In this document: positions 53,071 to 62,287 of the stretch, piece after piece
Numbering within the stretch: the stretch's first letter is position 1
Layout: each line of letters opens with the position of its first letter
Assembly: GCF_023715645.1 (NCBI RefSeq)
Contig: NZ_JAMBOP010000011.1
Span: forward strand, 62,001-126,000
Direction of reading: 5' to 3'
DNA: 64,000 nt
Origin: Bacillus cytotoxicus
GTDB lineage: Bacteria; Bacillota; Bacilli; Bacillales; Bacillaceae_G
Notes under the pieces: generated by a model
What the model saw: only the letters and a program-made list of their open reading frames with translations
What the model was told of the DNA's origin: nothing
Databases searched by the model: none
Program-made: the position numbers and the translations under genes

Positions 53071-54740
53071 TGAACTCTTTAGAACAAGTAAAAGAACTTA
53101 TTAAAGAGGAAATTAAAGCTGCTGTAGTAAAAGCAGAATTAGCAACCGAAGAACAAATTACAAACGTTATATTAGAAACACCAAAGGATAAAGCAAATGG
53201 TGACTTCTCTACAAATACGGCAATGCAACTTGCACGTGTAGCGAAAAAAGCACCTCGTATGATTGCAGAAGAGCTAGTTGCAAATTTCGATAAAGCAAAA
53301 GCTTCTATTGAAAAAATCGAAATTGCTGGCCCTGGTTTCATTAACTTCTATATGGATAACAGCTATTTAACAGATTTAATTCCTACAATTATTACAGCTG
53401 GAGAAGCGTATGGTGAAACAAAGACAGGTAAAGGCGAAAAAGTACAAGTTGAGTTCGTTTCTGCAAATCCAACAGGTGATCTGCACTTAGGTCATGCGCG
53501 CGGCGCGGCAGTTGGTGATACGCTATGTAACGTATTAACAAAAGCAGGTTACGATGTATCTCGTGAGTATTACATTAACGATGCAGGTAATCAAATTCAT
53601 AACTTAGCACTTTCTGTTGAGGCTCGTTACATGCAAGCATTAGGGCTAGAAAAAGAAATGCCAGAAGACGGCTACCATGGTGCTGATATCATTGGCATCG
53701 GACAACGTTTAGCAGAAGAGTTTGGCGATCGTTATGCAAAAGCTGATGAGAAAGAAAGCTATGAATTCTACCGTGAGTACGGTTTGAAATACGAATTAGC
53801 AAAACTTCAAAAAGACTTAGAAAGCTTCCGTGTTAAGTTTGATGTATGGTTCTCTGAAACATCACTATACAAAAACGAAAAAATTGATCAAGCTCTTGCC
53901 GTATTAAAAGAGCGTGATGAAATATTTGAAGAAGACGGGGCAACTTGGTTCCGTTCTACAACTTACGGCGACGATAAAAATCGCGTATTAATTAAAAATG
54001 ATGGTTCTTACACATACTTAACGCCAGATATCGCGTATCACCGTGATAAATTAGAGCGCGGTTTTGATAAATTAATTAACATTTGGGGTGCTGACCACCA
54101 CGGTTACATTCCGCGTATGAAAGCAGCAATTCAAGCGCTTGGATATGATAGAGATACGTTAGAAGTAGAAATCATCCAAATGGTACAACTATACCAAAAC
54201 GGTGAAAAAATGAAAATGAGTAAACGTACAGGTAAAGCTGTTACACTTCGTGAGCTTATGGAAGAAGTAGGCGTGGATGCAATGCGTTACTTCTTTGCAA
54301 TGCGCAGCGGTGACTCTCATTTAGACTTTGATATGGATTTAGCGGTTTCAAAATCAAATGAAAACCCAGTATACTATGCACAATACGCACATGCACGCGT
54401 ATGCAGTATTCTTCGCCAAGGTGAAGAACTTGGATTAGCTGCAGACGGTGATGTGAACTACAAACTAGTTGCTTCCGAGAAAGAAGTAGACTTATTAAAG
54501 AAACTTGGTGAATTCCCAGCAGCAGTTGCAGAAGCAGCACAAAAACGTTTGCCGCACCGCATTACAAGTTATGCATTTGATTTAGCAGCAGCGCTTCATA
54601 GCTTCTACAATGCAGAAAAAGTATTAAACCAGGATAACTTAGAATTAAGTAAAGCTCGTTACGATTTAATGCGTGCAGTACGCATTACACTTCAAAATGC
54701 ATTAGCGTTAGTTGGAGTATCTGCACCAGAGAAGATGTAA
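53070..54740 (+). CDS. argS: arginyl-tRNA synthetase
   Basis: A 556-aa class I synthetase. It has an N-terminal ArgRS add-1 domain (residues 1-90). [19 protein letters not shown] holds the HIGH motif, and [13 protein letters not shown] the KMSKS motif. The C-terminal DALR anticodon-binding domain ends the protein. RBS AAGGAGG lies in the end of ywiB. Confidence 0.96.
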   Translation: MNSLEQVKELIKEEIKAAVVKAELATEEQITNVILETPKDKANGDFSTNTAMQLARVAKKAPRMIAEELVANFDKAKASIEKIEIAGPGFINFYMDNSYLTDLIPTIITAGEAYGETKTGKGEKVQVEFVSANPTGDLHLGHARGAAVGDTLCNVLTKAGYDVSREYYINDAGNQIHNLALSVEARYMQALGLEKEMPEDGYHGADIIGIGQRLAEEFGDRYAKADEKESYEFYREYGLKYELAKLQKDLESFRVKFDVWFSETSLYKNEKIDQALAVLKERDEIFEEDGATWFRSTTYGDDKNRVLIKNDGSYTYLTPDIAYHRDKLERGFDKLINIWGADHHGYIPRMKAAIQALGYDRDTLEVEIIQMVQLYQNGEKMKMSKRTGKAVTLRELMEEVGVDAMRYFFAMRSGDSHLDFDMDLAVSKSNENPVYYAQYAHARVCSILRQGEELGLAADGDVNYKLVASEKEVDLLKKLGEFPAAVAEAAQKRLPHRITSYAFDLAAALHSFYNAEKVLNQDNLELSKARYDLMRAVRITLQNALALVGVSAPEKM

Positions 54741-54784
54741 TGAAGAAAATAGCTACTTTATATTAGGAATGATATTAAAGAAAT

Positions 54785-54824
54785 GAAGCAGCGCGCATCG
54801 ATCCTCAATCGATGCGCGCTGCTT
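54785..54824. terminator. 18-bp perfect hairpin between argS and map
   Basis: GAAGCAGCGCGCATCGAT pairs with ATCGATGCGCGCTGCTTC around a 4-base loop, convergent context. No T run follows in either direction, which is unusual for a terminator of this strength. Confidence 0.6.
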
Positions 54825-54874
54825 CGTAGTTATTATGTTGTTAAGGTTATTATATATAACCATGTGTTTTTTAC

Positions 54875-55621
54875 TTATAGCGCTGTCAAAATAATCGGTT
54901 CACCGCGAGTTACAACGATTGTATGTTCGCACTGTGCAACTAGGCTTTTATCTGGTGTGACAAATGTCCAGTCATCATCACCGCGTTCGATAATATGATC
55001 TGCGCCCATTGATACGAATGGTTCTACTGCTAAGACAAGCCCGTCTTTTAAGAGAGCGCTATCCATTGGATCAAAATAGTTTAAAATATGATTTGGTGCT
55101 TCGTGTAGGCTAATGCCAATGCCGTGTCCCGTTAAGTTTTGAATGACTGTATAGCCATTTTTACGAGCATCATTGGCAACTGCGCGGCCAATTTGGTTTT
55201 GTTTTGCGCCGGCTTTTACTTTTTTCATCGCTGCCCAAAATGCACTTTCAGCAGCAGCGCAAAGTTTTTCTTTTGCTTCGTCTTGTCCAAGAACAAATGA
55301 AATACCTGTATCTGCATAGTAACCATCAAGTGCTGCCGATACGTCTACGTTTACTAAGTCGCCTTCTTTTAGAATGCGGTCTCCTGGGATGCCGTGTGCA
55401 ACCTCTTCATTGACGCTAATGCAAGTAGTACCTGGAAAATCATATTCTTTTTCAGGTGCAGAAATAGCACCGTGCTCATCTAATACTTTCTTACCGATTA
55501 AATCAAGCTCTTTTGTTGTCATGCCTGGTTTCGCTTGTTTTTTCATTTCCTCGCGTGCAAGCGCAACGATACGGCCAACTTTTCGTAAGCCTTCTAAATC
55601 TTGTTCATTGCGAATAATCAT
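54875..55621 (-). CDS. map: type I methionine aminopeptidase
   Basis: A 248-aa enzyme removing N-terminal Met. The metal ligands are visible in VNVDVSAALDGYYADTG (two Asp), TGHGIGISLHEAPN (His), AVEPFVSMG (Glu) and the final EHT. EVAHGIPGDR holds the active His. ATG 55621 gives the family N-terminus MIIRNEQDLEGLRKVG. It stands alone and is not the ribosomal-operon copy, so it is likely a second MetAP (YflG/MapB-like). Confidence 0.92.
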   Translation of the reverse strand: MIIRNEQDLEGLRKVGRIVALAREEMKKQAKPGMTTKELDLIGKKVLDEHGAISAPEKEYDFPGTTCISVNEEVAHGIPGDRILKEGDLVNVDVSAALDGYYADTGISFVLGQDEAKEKLCAAAESAFWAAMKKVKAGAKQNQIGRAVANDARKNGYTVIQNLTGHGIGISLHEAPNHILNYFDPMDSALLKDGLVLAVEPFVSMGADHIIERGDDDWTFVTPDKSLVAQCEHTIVVTRGEPIILTAL

Positions 55622-55815
55622 GAAAACCACTGTCCTTCCTCGAATGTACATCTTACATAATTGTATCATGTTTATTTTTGTCCTGCTACTGACCTAGGAA
55701 GTCACTCATTTCAAGATTTCCTGACATTTGTCATATTCATGTCATGACGTCTCGTACTGTTTTCCAACTCTTCCAATTTATACAATGTAAATATAAGAAC
55801 GGCGGAGGTGGAGAA

Positions 55816-56718
55816 ATGAAACAGGTGATTGAAGTAAATGGTGTTTCAAAAACATTTAAACATAAAAAGGCAGTAAATAACGTTTCATTTACAGTAGAGA
55901 GAGGGGAAATTGTTGCATTACTTGGACCAAACGGAGCTGGTAAAACGACAACTATTTCGATGATGCTTGGATTAAGGGATCCTTCAGAAGGGAAAGTTTC
56001 AATCTTCGGTAAGAGCCCAAAACACCGAGATGTTCGCAATCGTCTTGGAGCAATGCTGCAAGAAGTGAGCGTCATTGATAGCGTGTCAGTAGAAGAAGCA
56101 ATTGACTTGTTTCGTAGTTATTATACGAATCCAGTTGCAAAAGAAACATTACTTCAGCTGTCCAATTTAGAATCAGAAAGAAAAGAGCGATGCGAAAAGT
56201 TATCGGGCGGTCAAAAAAGACGTTTAAACTTTGCACTCGCACTTGCTGGGAATCCGGATTTACTTTTTTTAGATGAACCAACAGTAGGGATGGACATTAC
56301 ATCTAGAAAGAGCTTTTGGGATACAATTCGAAAATTAGCAGATGAAGGAAAAACAATCATTTTAACAACACATTATTTAGAAGAAGCAGATGCATTAGCA
56401 GATCGGATTTTATTATTTGGTAACGGAAAAATCATCGCTGATGGCACGCCAGATGAAATGAAAGCAACAATTTCTCAAAAAACAATTTCGTTTTATGTGA
56501 AAGAGGAAGTGCCAACGAGTATGCTTCGCAGCTTACCTCATGTTACAAGTGTCCAGTGGGATGAAAAACGTGTGGTGCTGACAACAGATGATACGGATGC
56601 TACGCTTCGAGAAATTTTTTGTAAAAACTTACCTGTTATGGATATTGCCGTTGAGCGCGGCAGCTTGGATGAAGCTTTTGAACAATTTGTTGCAAATCAG
56701 AAGGAGGAAATCGCATGA
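55816..56718 (+). CDS. ABC transporter ATP-binding protein, YvfR-like
   Basis: A 300-aa ATPase. Walker A GPNGAGKTTTISMM, signature KLSGGQKRRLNFALAL, Walker B LLFLDEPTVGMD and the H-loop TTHYLEEA are intact. It heads a four-gene operon (ATPase, permease, kinase, regulator) that mirrors B. subtilis yvfRSTU. The export substrate is unknown. ATG 55816 is set by GGCGGAGGTGGAGAA. Confidence 0.88.
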   Translation: MKQVIEVNGVSKTFKHKKAVNNVSFTVERGEIVALLGPNGAGKTTTISMMLGLRDPSEGKVSIFGKSPKHRDVRNRLGAMLQEVSVIDSVSVEEAIDLFRSYYTNPVAKETLLQLSNLESERKERCEKLSGGQKRRLNFALALAGNPDLLFLDEPTVGMDITSRKSFWDTIRKLADEGKTIILTTHYLEEADALADRILLFGNGKIIADGTPDEMKATISQKTISFYVKEEVPTSMLRSLPHVTSVQWDEKRVVLTTDDTDATLREIFCKNLPVMDIAVERGSLDEAFEQFVANQKEEIA

Positions 56719-57449
56719 GATCGTTTTGGATGCAATGTAAAATAGAAATATTACGTACGTTTCGGAATAAATTATTTATCTTTTTCTCATTATTAATGCC
56801 AGTTATGTTTTACTACATTTTTACTAATGTCGTATCAACACCAGGAAACGGTGATGCATGGAAAGCGCACTATTTAATTTCGATGGCTACGTTTAGTATT
56901 GTAGGATCAGCACTCTTTGGCTTTGGCGGCCGCTTATCACAAGAAAAAGGGCAGGGCTGGGCACAGCTTTTACAAATTACACCGCTGCCTGAAGGCGTGT
57001 ATTTATTGGCAAAAATTATTGCTCAAACGGTTGTAAATGCTTTTTCAATTGCAGTTATCTTCATCGCAGGTATACTAATAAATCATGTAGACTTAACGAT
57101 TGGACAGTGGATTGGTGCTGGATTATGGTTATTAATAGGTGTGACACCATTTCTAGCAATTGGAACGATTATCGGTGCTATTAAGAAGACAGATGCTGCT
57201 ATGGGACTTGCGAATATGTTAAATATGTGTTTAGCCATCCTTGGCGGACTATGGATGCCAATTGAAATCCTTCCAAAGGTGTTAAGAAGCATTGGGGAAT
57301 GGACGCCGACATATCATTTCGGAAGCGGAGCGTGGAATATTGTCGCTGGTAAAGCAATTGGTCTGGAAAATTTTGTGGTATTAGGAGGTTATTTTATCGC
57401 TTTTGTTGTACTATCAATATATATAAGAAAAAGACAGGAAGCGGTATAA
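56715..57449 (+). CDS. ABC-2 permease, YvfS-like
   Basis: A 244-aa protein with six helices. RTFRNKLFIFFSLLMPVMFY, the SQEKGQGWAQLLQITPLPEG coupling segment and GGLWMPIEILPKVLRSIGEW (ABC2-membrane signature) are clear. It overlaps the ATPase gene by 4 bp and has AAGGAGG for its own start. Confidence 0.87.
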   Translation: MRSFWMQCKIEILRTFRNKLFIFFSLLMPVMFYYIFTNVVSTPGNGDAWKAHYLISMATFSIVGSALFGFGGRLSQEKGQGWAQLLQITPLPEGVYLLAKIIAQTVVNAFSIAVIFIAGILINHVDLTIGQWIGAGLWLLIGVTPFLAIGTIIGAIKKTDAAMGLANMLNMCLAILGGLWMPIEILPKVLRSIGEWTPTYHFGSGAWNIVAGKAIGLENFVVLGGYFIAFVVLSIYIRKRQEAV

Positions 57450-57450
57450 A

Positions 57451-58578
57451 ATGATTGAAAAGAAGCAGTTTGAACTCTTTCCAAAACATATGGGGATTTT
57501 CCCTTATATATGGCTCGTGTATTTAATGTATCCCATCATTACTTTGATGAAAGAATCAGGGTGGAAATTGATATTAGGAGGCGGGATGCTAATAATCTTT
57601 CTTATTGCATACCGTCAGCTTTATTTTGTGCCAAAGAACTTTGTTATGTGGGCTTGTATTCAACTGGTGATTACATTCTTATTTAGTACGTTTTATGAAC
57701 CAAGTATGATTTTCTTTGGATTCTATACAGCAAATGCAATGGGGTTTGCTGCAACAAAAAAACAATTTCGATTGTCGTTTGTCTTTTTGATCGTCACGAT
57801 TGGTTCGTTTATGTTGGTGAATATGCGTGAGTTTACAAACACGTCTGCTATAACTGTAATCCCGATGTTTATTTTAATGATTGTTACACCATTTGGTATG
57901 CGGAATTTTAATCAGAAAAAAATATTAAGAACACAATTAAGTGAAGCAAATGAACAAATTCGCGATTTAGTGAAGCGCGAAGAACGACAGCGCATTGCAA
58001 GAGATTTACATGATACGTTAGGCCATACGTTATCGCTTATTACATTAAAAAGTCAGCTTGTTGAGAAGCTGATTGTGAAAAATCCGGAACGAGCTTGTCT
58101 AGAGGCGAAGGAAATTACGCAAACATCTAGAACGGCGTTAAAACAATTGCGAGAATTAATTTCTGATATGCGGATGATTACTGTCGAAGAAGAACTAGAG
58201 CAAGTGAAGGTGATTCTTCAAGCTGCTAGCATATCGCTTGAGGTACAGCAGGAGACAAGTACGAATGTATTATCGCCGCTAGAACAAAACATTGTCGGAA
58301 TGTGTTTACGTGAAGCGGTGACCAATGTTGTGAAGCATAGTAAGGCAACAGAATGCACGATTACATTATTTGAAGAACAAGGGAAATTGATCGTGCAAGT
58401 AAAGGATAATGGTGTTGGGTTACAAAAAAATCATGATGGGAATGGTATTCTTGGCATGAGGGAGCGACTAGCTCTTATTGATGGAATGCTTAACTTACAT
58501 GATGTTCATAATGGAATGATGTTAACGATACATGTTCCAATTGTCATAAGAACAGGGAAAGAAGGCGTGAGAGCATGA
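57451..58578 (+). CDS. sensor histidine kinase, DesK/YvfT-like
   Basis: A 375-aa kinase: four or five membrane helices (residues about 15-150) without an extracellular domain, a short coiled linker, then HisKA_3 with His187 (RIARDLHDTLGHTLS), and an ATPase domain (CLREAVTNVVKHSKA, N box; VKDNGVG and GNGILGMRERL, G boxes). Membrane-only sensing suggests it detects a bilayer or transporter state. It lies one base after the permease gene. Confidence 0.88.
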   Translation: MIEKKQFELFPKHMGIFPYIWLVYLMYPIITLMKESGWKLILGGGMLIIFLIAYRQLYFVPKNFVMWACIQLVITFLFSTFYEPSMIFFGFYTANAMGFAATKKQFRLSFVFLIVTIGSFMLVNMREFTNTSAITVIPMFILMIVTPFGMRNFNQKKILRTQLSEANEQIRDLVKREERQRIARDLHDTLGHTLSLITLKSQLVEKLIVKNPERACLEAKEITQTSRTALKQLRELISDMRMITVEEELEQVKVILQAASISLEVQQETSTNVLSPLEQNIVGMCLREAVTNVVKHSKATECTITLFEEQGKLIVQVKDNGVGLQKNHDGNGILGMRERLALIDGMLNLHDVHNGMMLTIHVPIVIRTGKEGVRA

Positions 58579-59177
58579 TTCGAATCATTATTGCAGAAGA
58601 TCAACGTATGCTTCGCGGAGCATTAGGAGCTTTACTGGACTTAGAGGATGATATTGAAGTCGTTGGGCAAGCAGAAAACGGAGAAGAAGCTTTGAAGATA
58701 ATTGAAACATTACAGCCGGATATTAGTATTATGGACATTGAAATGCCGATTCAAAGCGGCCTGGATGTTGCCGAAACATTACGGAAACAACAATCACCGT
58801 GCAAAGTTATGATTTTAACAACATTTGCTCGTCCTGGTTATTTCGAGCGCGCAATGAAAGCAAATGTACACGGATATTTATTAAAAGATAGTCCGAGTGA
58901 AGATCTTGCCGCGGCAATTCGTAATGTGATGAATGGAAAACGAGAAATTTCTCCTGAGCTTATGTTTGGGCTTTGGCAAGAACAAAATCCGTTAACAGAT
59001 CGGGAAAAAGAAGTTCTTCTATTAGCGAAGGAAGGAAAGACGGCAAATGAAATCGCCAAAACACTATACCTTTCATCGGGAACTGTTCGAAATTATATTT
59101 CGGATGTTTTAACGAAGTTGGATGCGAAAAATCGGATTGAAGCGATTGGAATCGCGGAAGAAAAAGGGTGGATATGA
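58575..59177 (+). CDS. NarL/LuxR-type response regulator, YvfU-like
   Basis: A 200-aa regulator. The receiver has Asp54 (SIMDIEMPIQSG), an intact acidic pair (AEDQ) and Lys in LLKDSPS. The C-terminal helix-turn-helix is LTDREKEVLLLAKEGKTANE to VRNYISDVLTKL. It overlaps the kinase gene by 4 bp. It probably regulates this operon in response to the transporter cargo or membrane state. Confidence 0.9.
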   Translation: MIRIIIAEDQRMLRGALGALLDLEDDIEVVGQAENGEEALKIIETLQPDISIMDIEMPIQSGLDVAETLRKQQSPCKVMILTTFARPGYFERAMKANVHGYLLKDSPSEDLAAAIRNVMNGKREISPELMFGLWQEQNPLTDREKEVLLLAKEGKTANEIAKTLYLSSGTVRNYISDVLTKLDAKNRIEAIGIAEEKGWI

Positions 59178-59178
59178 A

Positions 59179-59220
59179 GAAAGATGTTTACCAATGTGAG
59201 CCGGTAAACATCTTTTTTAT
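59179..59220 (+). terminator. terminator of the YvfRSTU-like operon
   Basis: AAAGATGTTTACC pairs with GGTAAACATCTTT and is followed by a T run. Confidence 0.85.
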
Positions 59221-59296
59221 TACTTTTTTGGGATAATATTTCATCGGGAATTAAATCAATAATTGCGTGACTGCTAATAACTTGATCGTTATTTTT

Positions 59297-59480
59297 GTAT
59301 AAATAAGAATTATAAACCTGACATCCCCCCCTTTTCTTATTAGATGGACGAGAGCATCTGACCATGAGTAGAAGCGGTCAGTGCCTATTTGTGCTGCATG
59401 CAATGTGAACAGTAGCAGGTTACTTTTTGCTTGGCATGGCGGCGACTTGTATGTTGGAAAGTTACGTTGAATTTGTATGT
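59297..59480 (+). repeat. MITE-like element, copy 17
   Basis: Ends are eroded (GTATAAATAAGAATTATAAA at left; GAATTTGTATGTGG at right), but the core is good: CTGACC...GGTCAG is a perfect stem here. Hairpin 2 survives as AGTAGCAGGTTACTTTTTG. It lies upstream of the plcR promoter. Confidence 0.75.
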
Positions 59481-59613
59481 GGATATAATAATAGCTGTAT
59501 ATGTGTAGCTACCATCTTGTTTTTTATAAATGACAGTTTCACTAGTAAATTCCTTGTCTACCGCATCGCTGAGAATTTGAAGAGTATGTTGTATGAAAGA
59601 TTTTACTTCATTT

Positions 59614-59700
59614 TTCGACAAAAAATTTGTATATTAAGATTAGATTATCGTGCTGGATTTTATATAAATTATGTAATATTTCATATAGAAAATTGTCGAA
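59614..59700 (+). promoter_or_regulatory. plcR control region: PlcR box flanked by two Spo0A boxes
   Basis: TATGTAATATTTCATA (59670-59685) matches the PlcR box TATGNANNNNTNCATA perfectly and fits known PlcR autoactivation. TGTCGAA occurs at 59694-59700 and, inverted (TTCGACA), at 59614-59620; these match the Spo0A box TGNCGAA and fit the known Spo0A repression of plcR. Confidence 0.85.
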
Positions 59701-59766
59701 ATGACATTATTGTAGTGGTATGGCCAGTTTTTAACTAAATTGCTATAAACGGGATGGTGGACTAAT

Positions 59767-60624
59767 ATGCACGCGCAAAAACTAGGAGCTGAAATTAAAA
59801 AGATTAGAGTAATGAGGGGCTTAACTCAAAAGCAGTTATCTGATAACATATGTCATCAATCGGAAATAAGTAGAATTGAATCAGGGGTAGTGTATCCAAG
59901 TATGGATATACTGCAAGGAATGGCGGCGAAGCTACAAATACCAATCATTCATTTTTATGAAGTACTGGCTTATTCTGATATTGAACGAAAAAAACAATTT
60001 ATGAGTCATATTAAAGCACTATGTAAACAAAAGAAGTATGAAGAAATTTATAAAAAGGTATGGGATGAATTAAAGAAAGAGGAAGATCATCCAGAGTTTC
60101 AACAGTTTCTTCTTTGGCACCATCACTTATCAGCGTACGTGTTAAAAAAAGTAAATTATGACTATTGCATTTTGGAATTGAAAAAATTAATAAATCAACA
60201 ATTAGTAGGTATTGATGTCTTTCAGAATTTATATATCGAAAATTCAATTGCAAATATTTATGCAGAAAATGAATGTATTCCAAAAAGTATCGAGCTTTAT
60301 CAAGATATTTTAAAACAGTTGGAGTCATTACATAGTAACGATGAATTTGCGATAAAGGTTGGCTATAATCATGCAAAAGCATTGTATTTAGATGAACAGT
60401 ATGAACGAGCTCTTTATCACGTTGAAAAAGCAATTGAAACATCATGCAGTATTGGCAACATGACACTCATTGGGCAATTGTTTTATCAAAAAGGAGAATG
60501 TCTTGAGAAGCTAGGGCATTCGGAAGCTGAGATTAGAACTGCTTATGAAAAAGCGCTTTTCTTTTTTGAACTGTTAGACTTACATTCTTATAAAAATACG
60601 CTATTAAACAAACTGAATATTTAA
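59767..60624 (+). CDS. plcR: virulence/quorum-sensing regulator PlcR
   Basis: A 285-aa RNPP-family activator, the group's master regulator of extracellular enzymes and toxins. The N-terminal helix-turn-helix (residues about 8-62: IRVMRGLTQKQLSDNICHQ to GMAAKLQIP) is followed by a linker helix and five TPR-like repeats (about 75-285) that bind the PapR peptide. The reading frame is intact, unlike the nonsense mutant of B. anthracis. papR lies 87 bp downstream. The gene should be on when PapR accumulates at high density and off when Spo0A-P rises. Confidence 0.95.
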   Translation: MHAQKLGAEIKKIRVMRGLTQKQLSDNICHQSEISRIESGVVYPSMDILQGMAAKLQIPIIHFYEVLAYSDIERKKQFMSHIKALCKQKKYEEIYKKVWDELKKEEDHPEFQQFLLWHHHLSAYVLKKVNYDYCILELKKLINQQLVGIDVFQNLYIENSIANIYAENECIPKSIELYQDILKQLESLHSNDEFAIKVGYNHAKALYLDEQYERALYHVEKAIETSCSIGNMTLIGQLFYQKGECLEKLGHSEAEIRTAYEKALFFFELLDLHSYKNTLLNKLNI

Positions 60625-60640
60625 TGAGGTAAAAAATGGG

Positions 60641-60656
60641 TATGCATAATTGCATG
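60641..60656 (+). promoter_or_regulatory. PlcR box upstream of papR (one mismatch)
   Basis: TATGCATAATTGCATG matches TATGNANNNNTNCATA except for the last base. It lies 56 bp before the papR start, after the plcR stop. Confidence 0.7.
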
Positions 60657-60711
60657 TTTTATGGATAAAATTTCATGTTATATTAGAAAAAAAGACGTGG
60701 AGGAATGGAAT

Positions 60712-60858
60712 ATGAAGAAAATTCTTGTTGGTAGTTTATTAACATTAGCAATGCTAGCTGGTATTTCATTTGGTAGTACGTTAGTAGATCAAAACCAAGC
60801 AGTAACAAATCATAATGATGTAGTACAATTAGCTTCAGATTTACCATTTGAGCACTAA
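60712..60858 (+). CDS. papR: PapR signalling peptide precursor
   Basis: A 48-aa pre-peptide. It has a Lys-Lys start, hydrophobic secretion segment (residues 4-21) and a C-terminal end SDLPFEH that yields the imported signal. The mature end LPFEH, rather than LPFEF, MPFEF or VPFEF, corresponds to the fourth PlcR/PapR specificity group as I recall it. ATG 60712 follows GTGGAGGAATGG. It should be secreted by Sec, trimmed outside and re-imported by the oligopeptide permease to activate PlcR. Confidence 0.95.
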   Translation: MKKILVGSLLTLAMLAGISFGSTLVDQNQAVTNHNDVVQLASDLPFEH

Positions 60859-60864
60859 GATATA

Positions 60865-60900
60865 AAAACAACCGTCCATTCAAGACGGTTGTTTTCTTTT
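60865..60900. terminator. bidirectional terminator papR / cls
   Basis: AAAACAACCGTC pairs with GACGGTTGTTTT and is followed by TTTTTT. Confidence 0.88.
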
Positions 60901-60931
60901 TTTAAGGCCTTGTTCTAAATTTGTATTCCTC

Positions 60932-62125
60932 TTATAGAAAAAAAGAAAGTAACGTTCCAATCCATTCTTTTCCTTTATCCAAAAGGGATAAAGAAGAAAC
61001 GTCTTCTAAAGAAAGTAAAGTGGATGATTCTAAATCTTGAGCGATTTCTTTCTTCACTTGTTCTAAAAACGGTGAGTCATATAATATACAATTGATTTCA
61101 TGGTTAATATATAAACTTCGCTTATCGAAATTTGCCGTTCCAATATCACAAATATGTTCATCTACCATTATAATTTTTGCGTGAAAAAATCCATCTAGAA
61201 ATTCATGAATATGACACCCTGCTTTAATAAGCTTCCGGCAATATGGAAGTTTTGCTTCGCGAACAAAGGGATGATCTGCTTTTTTAGGTACGAGTATCGT
61301 AATGCGGACGCCTCTTTTTTGAGCGCGCAGCAATGCGTTCATTAGTTTTTTGCTAGGAATAAAATAAGGTGTACCGATATACAGTTCTTTTGTTGCCTTT
61401 TCAATGAGAGCGAGAAAGGTTTGTTGTAAATATGCGCCGTCAGTCGGTATGAACTGATGAGTAGTTTCACCTTTTTTTAGTATTGGAAAATAACAATTTT
61501 CATGCAATAATTCTTCATTTGTATCATCGCACCAATCGTGTAGAAATTGTGTTTGCAAATCTTGTACACCTTCTTCAGTAAGACGGAGATGGTAGTCACG
61601 CCAAGGTCCTAGTTCTTCGTTATGTCCTAAATATTCTTCTCCGATGTTGAAGCCTCCAATGTACCCGATTTTCCCATCGATAATTGTAATTTTTCGATGA
61701 TTTCTTTGGTTAACAGAGAAAAAGAGAAAGGGAGGGCGAATTTTATGACAAAATGAAAAGTGCACACCGCGCTGCTTTAAATTATGAAGCATTTGTTTTG
61801 ATAAATGATGGCTGCCGATTCGATCAAGAAGAAGACGCACTTCAATGCCTTGCGCTGCTTTTTCCATTAAAATTTGTAAAAATGTATGGCTAATCTCATC
61901 ATTTTTTACGATAAAAAATAAAATATGTATATGATGTTTAGCTTGTTGTATATCAGTAAATAGTTCCTTATATAATGCTTCGCCATATGTATATAGTTTA
62001 AAATTACTATGGCGTATAGGAAAGGAACGTGGTTTCAGGTTGTTTAAATGGAACTTTCTTCCCCATATAAAGTCGAAAGTTGCCCACAGTAAGAGAAAAA
62101 TAAGGACGAGAAATAAAAATTTCAT
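60932..62125 (-). CDS. cardiolipin synthase-like phospholipase D protein
   Basis: A 397-aa member with one N-terminal membrane helix (residues 1-18) and two HKD motifs: HRKITIIDGKIGYIGGFN and HAKIIMVDEHICDIGTANFD. It joins phosphatidylglycerol molecules into cardiolipin. Having only one membrane helix, it resembles the minor Bacillus paralogue YwiE rather than the two-helix ClsA. GGGGGGAATGACTAC precedes ATG 62125. It is convergent with papR. Confidence 0.88.
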   Translation of the reverse strand: MKFLFLVLIFLLLWATFDFIWGRKFHLNNLKPRSFPIRHSNFKLYTYGEALYKELFTDIQQAKHHIHILFFIVKNDEISHTFLQILMEKAAQGIEVRLLLDRIGSHHLSKQMLHNLKQRGVHFSFCHKIRPPFLFFSVNQRNHRKITIIDGKIGYIGGFNIGEEYLGHNEELGPWRDYHLRLTEEGVQDLQTQFLHDWCDDTNEELLHENCYFPILKKGETTHQFIPTDGAYLQQTFLALIEKATKELYIGTPYFIPSKKLMNALLRAQKRGVRITILVPKKADHPFVREAKLPYCRKLIKAGCHIHEFLDGFFHAKIIMVDEHICDIGTANFDKRSLYINHEINCILYDSPFLEQVKKEIAQDLESSTLLSLEDVSSLSLLDKGKEWIGTLLSFFL

Positions 62126-62287
62126 GTAGTCATTCCCCCCTATATATTCATTTTTATCCTGTTATTCACCGTAGTTGTTCTAAGTATCAAAGGGAATGAA
62201 AAACCCTACTGATGGAAGTGTTGCTTTATAGTTTCACCGAAATAAAAAGCTTTATGAAAAAATATATTGTTGTATAACAAAAAACTG

